Made by a program: the position numbers and the translations under genes | Source: Ridgeia piscesae | Lineage: Eukaryota; Annelida; Polychaeta; Sabellida; Siboglinidae | NCBI GenBank assembly: GCA_025642075.2 | Contig: JAODUO010000543.1 | Span: 247,501 to 311,500 of the forward strand | Direction of reading: 5' to 3' | Length of the DNA stretch: 64,000 nucleotides | The notes under the pieces: model-generated | Told to the model about the DNA's origin: nothing | What the model saw: the letters and a program-made list of their open reading frames with translations, nothing else | The model's database searches: none | Shown here: piece after piece, positions 23,859-51,055 of the stretch | How positions within the stretch are numbered: the stretch's first letter is position 1 | Layout of the letters: every line of letters starts with the position of its first letter

Positions 23859-24454
23859 GGTAGACCTTGTCACGAGTTTGGGAGCTCTCAGTTCCCTAAA
23901 TAAATTTTGTTCTCCCGCCAGTGCTTGTATTTTAAATTTGTTATCAAGTTTCTAAACTTCTTGAAGGGAACCGTCTCAAATGCAATGCTTACTCGAAATG
24001 TGCCATTCTAGACTAGAAAACGCGCCTCCTGCGAAACCACAATCCACGCGCTGACGCTGACGTACAGGTAATGGTTGGCGGCAAAATCAGAGATCGGTGT
24101 TGCCATCTGGCGGATAGATCAGTCACCAGCAGGAGTAGTGCAAGACGGGTGGTAACCGGGGATGCCAGCCAGGGGTTGAAACATGACAGAATGTGGAAAT
24201 CAGGTAGTATTGCATTGATTATTTTCAATTTGAAGTACATACAATGATAAAAACCTGCACGCAATATTAGATACAATACACAAAAACACATGGATAAAAT
24301 GGTGATGGAAACCAGGGTGTGTGCAAGATACAAAGTGAGAATCAGGGGGTGTATGCCAGCTAGAGGGGTAAGCCACAGGTGAAAATCAGAATGCACCAAG
24401 TGCAGGATGTTATGCACCAAAACGTTTAGCCGCGAGAAAGAAGAAATACCAGAA
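23859..24454. other. spacer downstream of EEIG1
   Basis: A 135-codon minus frame (24013-24420) overlaps degenerate caggtgaaaatcag-like words and is probably not a gene. CpG density falls near the right end, where the EEIG1 transcript probably stops. Confidence 0.35.
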
Positions 24455-24474
24455 GTGCGTCAGTTGTAGCATGT

Positions 24475-24480
24475 TTTATT
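24475..24480 (-). terminator. candidate EEIG1 polyadenylation signal
   Basis: Minus-strand AATAAA (tttatt on the plus strand) at the boundary between CpG-poor DNA above and CpG-rich DNA below. It would give EEIG1 a 3' UTR of about 4.2 kb. Other AATAAA motifs nearer the stop codon could be used instead. Confidence 0.35.
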
Positions 24481-25204
24481 GAGCAAACAAAGTGAGCAGG
24501 TGAGCAGTAGGAACGCTCCACCAGCCTGTCTGAAGCAGCGAAACACCACATAACAGCAGTAGTATACCATGGACACCAGCACAACATTGCTGTCACACTC
24601 CATGTAATATGACACATGTATCACCTGACCGTACACATGTCAAAATATTTACACACGGCAAATGATCGGGACGTTTTCAAACTGATGTTTTCACAACTTC
24701 AGAAAACACACTGTGAGAAGTTTTTATTTTGTACATGACAGATTTGTTGCGGTATCTGGCGTTAGCAGAACAATTATCATCCTCAGAAGTAAGGAGAAAC
24801 ACCATTTAATTTCACATCAAGAAGGTGAAAATAATATAAAAGATTAACACAGTCAGCATTTCACAAAACGCCTTGAGATCCCTAAATGTGTTAACACCAA
24901 TTCCAGAAGTCTTTAATTTCTGAAACAATTTTGTATTGGTATGAAACTAATTATGTAATTTGTAATGTGTTCACCAATCATAGTCATCATGTCGATATAT
25001 CAAATTCATGGAATTTCTAGACTCACTTTAAACATCCCATCATTGAGGACTAAAGAGTGAAACCAGGTTGAGGCCACAAGGAATGAGTGGTTCAGGCACC
25101 TCACTGGACCTTGAGGGTCCATAAAGACCACATCAATTAGGCCACTTATATTGATCATGGTCAGTCTGTTGTATACAGTTTGTTGACTCCCCAATGAAAC
25201 AGAC

Positions 25205-25624
25205 TAGCATCATAGCACACCACACCTCTCAGTAGCATCATAGCACACTACACCTCTCAGTAGCATCATAGCACACTACACCTCTCAGTAGCATCATAGC
25301 ACACCACACCTCTCAGTAGCATCATAGCACACTACACCTCTCAGTAGCATCATAGCACACCACACCTCTCAGTAGCATCATAGCACACCACACCTCTCAG
25401 TAGCATCATAGCACACCACACCTCTCAGTAGCATCATAGCACACCACACCTCTCAGTAGCATCATAGCACACTACACCTCTCAGTAGCATCATAGCACAC
25501 CACACCTCTCAGTAGCATCATAGCACACCACACCTCTCAGTAGCATCATAGCACACCACACCTCTCAGTAGCATCATAGCACACCACACCTCTCAGTAGC
25601 ATCATAGCACACCTCACCTCTCAG
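25205..25624. repeat. 28-bp minisatellite, 15 copies
   Basis: Unit tagcatcatagcacaccaca followed by cctctcag; 420 bp, exactly 15 x 28. The main variant is cacacc/cacact. Confidence 0.95.
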
Positions 25625-28365
25625 TCAGCTGTCACACTGCAGACTACAGCAGTTGTTTACCACAAATGTCCACCCATCCATGCAAAACTACCCTGGAGGG
25701 TCAACTGATGTCTCCTGGACTGTTAGAATGTACTCTGATGGCACTTCAGAGGTCAACACACGTCACCCACCGTACCTACTATAACCCCAAACACAGTGGC
25801 ACTTTAAAATCAATCATGATTCAGTAAAGGGTGGAGTTTTTATTTGAATTAAATTAAAATGTTGCCACTTAAGTCCAAGTCACCCATAAACACGTTTTTG
25901 AAATAAAATATATATTTTTTTTGTAATGTGTACCAAAAATAAACTTTCAACGCTAGGAAATTTCAAGAAAAACACTCAATTTGTGCCTCTGACTGTAGAC
26001 TGCTGTTAAATGTTCCACAACGTTTTTGGAAAGTTGTTATATTTTACAGTTACAACATCAAATGCCAATGGAAACAAATTATATCAAACAAATGCTTCTC
26101 AACATGCGTAGTTAATTGTTTGACTATAAAACATAACTAACCTGTTCCCAGCCACCTCGTTGTAGTGAACCAATCTCACGGTTCTTTCTAACACGAGAAA
26201 GATTTAAATAGCGACAATAAAAATAGCATGTATTTTTTACAAATATTCATATTTTTTACGTATATTTTCAAAAGAAAACTACAAGTTATCCACATCAAAA
26301 TATTATGCATATTAAACATCAAATGTGTGAGTTTCTTCACTACAAAAAAACATCATTTGACACAACATCTTCATCACAACCACAAGATAACAACCATGTT
26401 TGAATCCTAACCAACAAAGCCCTTCATTACAGTCATGCAATTGACCTACCCCCGGGGTAGATGCTTTGCATTTTGTGTGTGCACTTAATCTAAAATTCCA
26501 CGTGAATTCAATCGAAGGTTAATGGAAACAACCGTTTAACGTTTCTTAAAAAGATAACTTTTTGACGCACATAATATTTCGTAAAAGGTCACTTCCTATC
26601 TACCTACCACCCACCATATAAGAAATTACAATAACCTTCCATCAAAACCACGACACACACAACACTACATGACATCTTAATCACAAATTATTCTTAATCA
26701 GATAATACCTGCTATGCTATGATTATCAGACATCTGCCAGTTTCACCACAAAGTCAGTACATCTCCAAAAAAAAGATGTACGCAACCCCCCATGATTATT
26801 TCATTATGTGTATAAGTTCACATTTGTTGTAGTTACAAAATATCATTTGTTATACTGGCCGATCTCAAGATAGTACATAGCATTAAATGGGCACTTCTCT
26901 ACAGAATGCCAGCCATAGTTGCTGGCTACGGCAGAAGCAAGGATCTGCAAACATGAAATTCCACTCCATCAATTTGTGGCTTCAGTTGTTGCGTCACACA
27001 AATGTATTTCTACATGTTTAGGCAAGAAAGATGCACTTTACACAAAGATCACAACTATTAACTCAATTGTTGCACATAAAGCGTAGGCACTATATTGTGT
27101 ACTTTGTTTGTGCAATTTAAAAGCGATGGTGCCAGCTCCTAGGTTTAATTTTTCATTTAATATTACAACATGCTTGTTGAAGGCTTAGTGCCTCCCAATT
27201 TGTCATCAGTTACTTTATCAAGTTCCCAACAATGTTTGCAAGTTGAAAGATTCCACCAGCAACACATTCAAATGGTAAACATAACATCCGGTTTCAAAAG
27301 AAAATTGGTTGGCAATAATACCGAGGTGAGTAGAGTTAACTGCAACACCCTTTGATGTTTAACTTTCCCACGTTCTAGACAGCAGACGTCCCTTTCAAAT
27401 GACTGCTCTGCCAATTCTGGGCAGAGGACCTGAACCCTTTAATGTGCTACATTCCTACACATTCAGTATGATGAGTACAAACAATGCAAAACAAAAGCAC
27501 CTTATCTAAATATTTCTATGGTAATAATAACTTATATAACATGAAAATAAGTGGCAACCGTAGTTCAGTACCTTAGTAATCTTGTGTCACAGCTGTAAAC
27601 ATGATGACATTTGCGGTATGAACAAGTTTTCACATTTTCTTTTGGGAAAATTTCCAGATTAATTGAATTATTATGCACATATACAGTTTGCATGTATTTA
27701 TAAATACAAATCGGTAGTGTCTGTATAAAAATAAACAGACATTGTATATATGCATGTAAACAAATATGCATGCCTGCACTCATGCAGCTGAGGGTAGGGA
27801 TTGATTAAATATGGCAACAGTTTAATTCAAAAATAATTCATAACTCACTTTTTGTTTCTAAAATAACTACCAAACTGTATTTTACATGCTTTCCCCCCAA
27901 AATACAACACAGAAAATTCACTACATGTGAAAATGTCATCGTAAAATAGATATTACTCGTGAAATTTCATGGGATGTATTTCTTCAAAAATAAAACCCAC
28001 TGATGTAACTTCGTAGGTGAAAATATACTTCCCATTTTTATGAGAACTTTGGCCACACACATACATACATCAAATGCATAATTACTTACAGGGCACACCT
28101 ACAAATAATAACTACAAGTATAAAACCGCTGGTGTAAAATATGTGACAACCCCTCTATCAGTTGGGTATTGGCAACCTACATACATGCACTGCATAATGA
28201 AATATTCTGCCCTGAAAAAATGTATCTACATTTGCATAAATTAAATACAGTCAACCTATAAGTACAAGGTCAACTCCTGACTCAGTCATAGTTTCTTCAC
28301 TCAATCATAGTTTTTAGTCAGCCCCGGCACAACCTTCCATAGGCTACAACTCAGTAGAGTTTATA

Positions 28366-28677
<312 letters not shown>

Positions 28678-28703
28678 GTTTTTGGTGTGACATCACTGCT
28701 GGA

Positions 28704-44811
<16,108 letters not shown>

Positions 44812-45050
44812 CCCAGGTAGCATGCAAACGTTACATTACCGTTTGCATTTGGTTAGAACCGTTTGATTTTGGTTACGGTTAAATTTCTAACATTCCCGAA
44901 ACGTTAGTTTTCGGTTGCTTTTGTTTGGTTAGAAAGTAAACGTAGCTCTACGTTAAATAAACGAGCAAAATAACGCCAAAAAAAGTTCACATGTAAACGT
45001 TAAACCAACGTTTCTGCTAACGTTAAATTAACGTTTGCATGCTGTCTGGG
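44812..45050. mobile_element. 239-bp MITE with 22-bp terminal inverted repeats
   Basis: Left end cccaggtagcatgcaaacgt; right end, as its inverse, cccagacagcatgcaaacgt. Internal sequence repeats aacgtt words and has no ORF. It begins and ends CCCAG/CTGGG. Superfamily not assigned. Confidence 0.8.
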
Positions 45051-45090
45051 CCGTTTCTTTCTTTTTAAAATAACACATTTGTCAATACAC

Positions 45091-45333
45091 TGTAACCGTA
45101 AATACACAAATTACACTCTAGGCTTGATATACGAAAGTACTCTTTCACTCAAAGGATAGTAAACGATTGGAATAGACTTCCTGAAAGTGCTGTTATGTCC
45201 GCAAGCGTCAACCAATTTAAGGGTCACATTGACAAGTATCTACGAAATAGGGCGGAGGATTACACGAGTCAGCGATTGACTCGATCCTTTCCTCGTCAAC
45301 TCCTCGACTACGTAGTAGAAGACGATTCAAGGT
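45091..45333 (+). pseudogene. non-LTR retrotransposon RT C-terminal remnant (CR1/Jockey-type)
   Basis: The frame reads KLHSRLDIRKYSFTQRIVND, then WNRLPESAVMSASVNQFKGH and IDKYLRN, and ends at TAA 45331-45333. The SRLDIRK.SF.QR.V..WN.LP...V.A.SVN.FK..LD pattern is diagnostic of these ORF2 ends. A few hundred bases remain. Confidence 0.75.
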
Positions 45334-45780
45334 AAATTCAAGGTAAACTGAACTGCACTGAATGGGAGTATAATTAAAATAGTTTTCATGACACCTACGT
45401 AAATGCGCAAAAGCGCGCTACTGTCGTTGTCGTTATAATGGTGTGTAACCATGTTCAAATCACCGTACGGATGTTTTACCTGTTTTTACAATGTCAAGGT
45501 TGTTGAAAAGAACACGACATCAGAACAGTTTCGTTAGTTTGTCAATTACTCGGCCAACTCAAGAGTCAAGGAAATAGAAATAGTGTCTTCAGTTGTATGG
45601 CAATGTATTTTAATTTTAATATCGGTATCGAACTTTCGCAAGTATCGCGATACTTCGATATATCGAATATCGAACCAGCACTAATACATTGTATTTAAAA
45701 AAATAGTTAAAAAAGTAAATAATTATATGTAATAATTCATATAATAAATAATATAAATGAATGCATAGCTGACTAATTAA

Positions 45781-45956
45781 TTACGATCGTCGTCGCTTGT
45801 CAAAATAATGATCTGTGAAAAGATGTGTCTTGAGTGCAACCTTAAACTGGTAAACACTCGTACATTGGCGGGTACCCATTGGCGCACTGTAAGGGGTAGT
45901 TGGTTTTAGTGCCCTTGGAGTTGCACAGGAGAAGGATCGTTCGCCAATCTTAGTTC
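45781..45956 (-). pseudogene. second non-LTR RT C-terminal remnant
   Basis: The minus strand reads KIGERSFSCATPRALKPTTP, then TSVYQFKVALKTHLFTDHYF and a stop. It matches the (G)(D/E)RSFS.A.PR.WN.LP...S...FK..LKTHLF ORF end, with the WN replaced. It belongs to a different family from the neighbour at 45091. Confidence 0.7.
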
Positions 45957-46339
45957 AGGAAATGGGCTGTTTAAGAAGTAACTGATCAGAAGAACGTTAA
46001 TTGTTTAATTGATGTAAATAACAATTCATGTGTCCTTTTTTATTTGGGTGCTAGCTGTGGCAACAGAAGTAGGCTAATTTACTTGAAAGTAATTGTTTGT
46101 AAAAAGTATAACTTATGCAAAGCAATAAGATCTCAATAATAATATTTTGAATTTAGCCCTTACCATAATATATATCCTCATGTTAGCAGCGTTATGTTGA
46201 ATGAATATACAAATAGAAATACATAAATTAAAGCTGTTGGTAATAGTGCATTGGTATTGGTGAAACTTCGTATGTTGTTTTAACTGAATTTGTACTTTAC
46301 AATATATAATATAATTTGTTATATTGGCTTTCAATGTAG

Positions 46340-46435
46340 GACCTTCTAGTCATTTCTGTGGAGTCAGCGTTTGATGTCATTGCCCTTGAACATGAAGCAG
46401 GTGGTCACCAGAAGGCAAGGAACACTGTTCGGAAG
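46340..46435 (+). CDS. integrase gene exon 1 (first half of HHCC finger)
   Basis: Acceptor ggctttcaatgtag, donor AAG|gtaatt. Encodes DLLVISVESAFDVIALEHEA, then GGHQKARNTVRK. The two His of the zinc finger lie in HEAGGH. Earlier exons must exist but are not recognised. Confidence 0.75.
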
Positions 46436-47378
46436 GTAATTTAGATTTTGAAGAATTTTCATGTAATTCCCACTTAATGTACAGAGATATTTAACAACAT
46501 ATAAACACCTCTGATATTTAACAACATTTTAGGGTAAGGCTTGTGATATATGTGTCATCATTTCTCAAACTGACTCAATTACCCATAATATTGCAGGCAT
46601 TCATTTTAAAACATGTCTACCCCCAGGTACTGTAAAGTTGATTGTATATTTTTGAGTACCTTAAAATATTATAAATTGCGTGTTTTGAAGTTGCCAGCTC
46701 TAACTCACCAGGCAGTTCCTGTGAGATATTGTAATAATTAATTGGAAACAATGACTGACAGTCCACCAGTGTAAGTGTAGAGTAAACCAATAAATGATAC
46801 ACTCCAGATGCTCTGACCACATACAGCTGTAGTAACAGGGGCAATAAGTCATTACTCTCTTATGGCAATCTATCATGACATCTTGAAAGCAGCCACAGCC
46901 TAGCATGCAAGGGTTGTATTTCAGTGATAACAGTCCAGCAGGCAGGAGGGGAGGCAGAGAATGTTAATACATTCATCATTTACTTGAAACAGTGTAGCAC
47001 TACAAAAACGTGAACCTTGAGGAAATAAATCTATAAGTACTTATATGCTCCATTATCTGTAGTTTGCTATATCATTATTATCAGTGCAGTTACATGGGAC
47101 CAAACACCAATATTCTAAATGTCTACCAAGTCCATCCATATTAACAAAAATAATTTATAAAATGTTATGTTGAATTGTTTTTTAATATAAAGCACACTTT
47201 TTGCTCTGCATTCACAGTGTAAAGTTATTGTAACATTCTTATCACTACACCATGTTAATCCAGACCAGTAATGATCTTGCATTTGTCGTCTTCTCGTATT
47301 CCTGTGTACAAGACATGGGTATGCTATTATCATTAATGAAGGTAAACAAGTCTGCAGTTGTTTGTCTGTTGTTTCCAG

Positions 47379-47522
47379 GTTATGGATATGTACTACGGAA
47401 TCACACGGGATCTCGTTGAGAAGTTTGTGGATCTGTGTCCAGCATGTGCAGTGACAAGACCACAGACCAGCAAACCAGTGCTGACACCTATCGAGAGCAA
47501 CGCATTTAATGAGAGAGGACAG
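47379..47522 (+). CDS. integrase gene exon 2 (CPAC half of HHCC finger)
   Basis: Acceptor gttgtttccag, donor CAG|gtaggt. Encodes VMDMYYGITRDLVEKFVDLC, then PACAVTRPQTSKPVLTPIES and NAFNERGQ. 144 bp, in phase with exon 1. Confidence 0.85.
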
Positions 47523-48051
47523 GTAGGTATATAAATGCCTTCTGCACTGATTTGTGTAGGAATTAATTATTCACATCAACCATCAACAGCATGCATGTAT
47601 GTTATAATTATGATTGCATTGCAACTAGGAAGAATGCCTGCCATATAATAGGATGCTTGTTAGAAGGCAGTATTGAAAGTCATACAGTGCATTTTAAATT
47701 ACGTATAATTATGAATAGGTATTAGGTCCTATTGTAGGGTACATAGATTTATCTCAGAATTGTTTTGCGAAAATACCAAAAATGATTTTTACTAGATTTA
47801 TATGCTTACTATCAATAAACATAACCTTTGTAATGGTTGTACACCTTTATATTAATTATATTAAGTATTCATATCTATTACACAATATGTGAAGGTGATT
47901 TTCTCAAAAAGACATTTCAATATTTTCTGCTTATGGATAAAAAATATGTCTGGAGGTAAGAATGCTATCGAAATAAAGTTGTCAATATTGCAGTCATCTG
48001 TGCAGTACCAGAATCTTAAGAAAGAAAGAAACACAACAATCACAATTTCAG

Positions 48052-48192
48052 ATTGATCTGGTGGACATGTCATCCAAATTGGGGTGTGATGGCAATTTTC
48101 GGTACATTGCCCACTGTGGACTACTTCACCAAGTACCATGTGATTTGGCTAATGGAAAAGAAAGATGCTGCTGAATTGGCAAGAGGCTACAA
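48052..48192 (+). CDS. integrase gene exon 3 (first catalytic Asp; +1 frame shift)
   Basis: Acceptor atcacaatttcag, donor TACAA|gtaagt. IDLVDMSSKLGCDGNFRYIA H is followed, one base out of frame, by VDYFTKYHVIWLMEKKDAAE, then LARGYK. The length (141) is 1 more than the phase needed by exon 4, so an inserted base near 48108-48112 (or two deleted) is indicated. Confidence 0.8.
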
Positions 48193-48567
48193 GTAAGTTC
48201 AGTCCTCTAAGAACTATAGTAAGGTCTCATTTATGTACCTCGATATCAGTGATACTTTGCCTTGTACTGGCAGCACATTGAGACTCATGTATGCGTGTGG
48301 AACTTCACACACATATATTAATTAATAACAGACATACATACTTCTGTACAGCACTGGTGTGTGTTTTAATAACTTGTGTTTCCATTTTCACTTATTGTAT
48401 TTAACAGGAAGCACCTTTTTGCTCTATGTCTACACATTTAAATATCACGATCGTCACCTTTACAGTGGGAAGCAGGGCACTGCTAAGGCCTACTCTTACC
48501 AGTCCATCAGTTGGAAAACTGTAAACACTACTTAAGTTGGATTGCAATTTTTTTATCTCTTTTTCAG

Positions 48568-48712
48568 GGAACGTGTTCTGTCATACCTAGGCTTGCCACA
48601 GATCTTTCAGTCCGACAATGGAGGTGAATTTGTCAATTCTACTCTCGAAAACCTGCTGGCAATTTGGCCTGGCAAAGTGACCATAGTGAACAGCCGTCCA
48701 AGGCGTCCTCAG
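48568..48712 (+). CDS. integrase gene exon 4 (second catalytic Asp)
   Basis: Acceptor tctctttttcag, donor CAG|gtaact. Encodes ERVLSYLGLPQIFQSDNGGE, then FVNSTLENLLAIWPGKVTIV and NSRPRRPQ. The SDNGGEF motif holds the second Asp of the DDE triad. Confidence 0.88.
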
Positions 48713-49035
48713 GTAACTCAATTTGTAAGGTAGAACAGTAAATGTAAAACAGTTGATCCCATAAGTTGTACTCTTACCATGCAAGTTGAAACATGTCTCG
48801 GATTATGTTATGTATGATGTGCTAAATGCCCACCATCCTGTTTGTTTATATGCATATCTTGTCATGTTACTTACCTTGTTATATTACACCTCACTGTATT
48901 GCTATGATGCCTGTCCATCAAGGTGAAGCACATTGTTGTATTTAAAGAGAGTTGTATATATATATATATATATATTTGAAAAGTAGCAAATGTTTTATGT
49001 ACCAAGGTACACAAATAGCTCCAACTTTTTAATAG

Positions 49036-49119
49036 GTGCGAGGTCTCGTTGAACGTGGAAATAGAACCATGTGTGACCTTCTGCTCCGTAAGGCTACAGC
49101 ACATGGAGACAACTGCTGT
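49036..49119 (+). CDS. integrase gene exon 5 (catalytic Glu)
   Basis: Acceptor aactttttaatag, donor TGT|gtaagt. Encodes VRGLVERGNRTMCDLLLRKA, then TAHGDNCC. The Glu in LVERGNR is the third DDE residue. Confidence 0.85.
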
Positions 49120-49543
49120 GTAAGTAATGCAGGTTACCTTTCATCCAAAATGTATACTAATGCTTTCAAGTGGTGTACAATGTATTCTTACAAGAATGTT
49201 GCCCATCCATGTATTCATGTGTGTTCACGTTTCAGTAAACTGCTCTGTGCCTTTTTTACAATTGTCTGAACATGTACACACTAATACTGTAGATTGATAC
49301 TGTACATACATAGTATAATGGGCTATGTAATGATAGACTTGTAATAATTAGCAGAAAGTATTTTCCTGAGTTTAGGATGAATTTTTTGAGATTATGTACA
49401 ATATGTATAATGATAATAGTAGACTGTATGCATGGTGCCCTTAGGTAGGATTATGTATAGTATATATGTGTATATACATACAGATGTATGTATATTTGTG
49501 TGTTTCTATATGTGTATAAAGTTATTTTTGTACATGCATTCAG

Positions 49544-49689
49544 GTACTATGAATACGACTTATCAGGAATCTATTAAGATGACTCCATATGAAGCAGTGT
49601 TTGGTCAGAAGTGAGACAACGCCACACATCGGACCAGGCTTGTTCTTTGTAGGGGACTCAATGGATGATGTCATCTCCATCATTCACAG
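49544..49689 (+). CDS. integrase gene exon 6 (end of core; frame shift)
   Basis: Acceptor tacatgcattcag, donor CACAG|gtcagt. TMNTTYQESIKMTPYEAVFG, then QK and TGA. In the next frame it continues SETTPHIGPGLFFVGDSMDD, then VISIIH. The MT.YEAVFG.K motif is typical of integrases of this group. The start phase does not match exon 5. Confidence 0.75.
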
Positions 49690-49919
49690 GTCAGTTTCAG
49701 TAGCAAGACTAAGGTCTGTAGCACTTCTTCCCCTTGCTCCCTGTTGCAAGGTGGGTTCATGCAGTGGCAACCCAACATTTAAAAGGCTATAAATGCTGCA
49801 TTGTGTTTGCTCCATGGGCTTCAGGTATGTTATATGTAAGCTTAAAATTTCTTTTATTCTCTTCATTAGTACATGATCAGTAATAAGTGCTGTTGTGTAT
49901 GTGCAATTTTCCACTTCCG

Positions 49920-49997
49920 TGATCATCCGTACCCCGTACCTTGTGCTGATGTGCATCAAGAAGCTGATGACATTTCCAGTGTTGCTGATTCAACAAA
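49920..49997 (+). pseudogene. decayed duplicate of integrase exon 7
   Basis: DHPYPVPCADVHQEADDISS, then VADSTK and donor AA|gtaaat. It is similar to the exon at 50110, but the acceptor dinucleotide is cg (ccacttccg|T) where the copy has ag (ccatttcag|T), so it can no longer be spliced in normally. Confidence 0.65.
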
Positions 49998-50109
49998 GTA
50001 AATTCACTAGACTACAATGCATGAACACTTCATTGGGCTTCTTTATTAGTCAAATACGTGTATTGGATGATAAACATTGCAGTATATTGGTACTCATTTT
50101 CCATTTCAG

Positions 50110-50220
50110 TGATCATGCATACAATATACCTTGTGGTGAGATGTGTCATGAAACTGATGAAGAGTCACAAAGTCACATCTTCTCAAATGACGTCTTCAGT
50201 GATGGTGGATCATCATCAAA
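50110..50220 (+). CDS. integrase gene exon 7
   Basis: Acceptor tttccatttcag, donor AAA|gtaagt. Encodes DHAYNIPCGEMCHETDEESQ, then SHIFSNDVFSDGGSSSK, a linker without known domain. Its phases match exon 6 (AG leftover) and exon 8. Confidence 0.7.
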
Positions 50221-50395
50221 GTAAGTCTGTGTTACATTTCCAGGATATAAAGGATTATGTAATACTGAATGATACATACAATTTCTTCCTTGCTTTATTA
50301 CAGCTTGCCTGGAAACATACTAATATACAATATGGTGATCCTTTGAGTATAACAAAGTATAGTCGTTATTGACGTCCTTGTACATCAGTTCATAG

Positions 50396-50584
50396 GCACG
50401 CACTGAAGCGAATGTTATTGCAGCACCACGTCAAGGCATCAAGGGCGAAGATGGTGCAGCGCAGTAAAGAAACAGCAACTGTCTATAGCGTGGGTGATCA
50501 TGTGACAGTTGCTGTTCGTCGAAGGCTGCGTCTTCGCCTTGACCCAAGAGTGGTCGAAGTGTGCCACAACATGTACAGAGTGAG
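50396..50584 (+). CDS. integrase gene exon 8 (basic GPY/F-like domain)
   Basis: Acceptor acatcagttcatag, donor GAG|gtgagc. Encodes HALKRMLLQHHVKASRAKMV, then QRSKETATVYSVGDHVTVAV, RRRLRLRLDPRVVEV and CHNMYRV. The VGD.V.V.....V..V..NMYRV pattern resembles the integrase GPY/F module. In phase. Confidence 0.82.
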
Positions 50585-50818
50585 GTGAGCACTACTAACA
50601 CCTGAAACAGCTTGCGTGCATGTTTACAAAGTTTCAGCACCATATCTGTGATCTGACAGACACATCCCAGACAAATGAAACTGAACAGACAGATATATAT
50701 GTTTTTGCAAATTATTGGCTAGGTCGATTTACAGGGACACTATTGGCAAAAATGGAGTAAGAATAAGGAAGGACTGTAATTTTTGATATGCGGTACGTTT
50801 TATATACATTTGTTTCAG

Positions 50819-51055
50819 GACAACTAACGGAGTGCTGAAGCGACTCGTTGATGGCGGTACCTTGCAGCACTATGCTGGCAATACTGGTGTGTCACTGGAC
50901 GGTTGGCAGACAGCATCCACTGTCGACCTTTGTGGCCACCCCCTTGTGCGGTGCATGTGTAAAACTGCATGTGCAACCAAGCAATGTGTGTGCGTCAAAG
51001 CAGGCCACCAGTGTGGTGCTGACTGTCATCCGTGCAGTACAGTATGCCAGAATAG
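50819..51055 (+). CDS. integrase gene exon 9 (CXC cysteine-rich motif)
   Basis: Acceptor catttgtttcag, donor ATAG|gtaagt. Encodes RTTNGVLKRLVDGGTLQHYA, then NTGVSLDGWQTASTVDLCGH. It ends in MCKTACATKQCVCVKAGHQC, then GADCHPCSTVCQN. The spacing CxCx3Cx4CxCx6Cx3Cx2Cx3C closely follows the tesmin/TSO1 CXC (CRC) zinc-binding motif. Confidence 0.85.

Noticed and set aside
24013..24420. 135-codon hydrophobic minus-strand frame
   Set aside because: Overlaps short degenerate repeats, shows no conserved motif, and lies downstream of the probable EEIG1 end. Not supported as a membrane protein.
49684..49959. 91-codon minus frame opposite the integrase gene
   Set aside because: Shadow of the plus-strand exons, with no independent signal.
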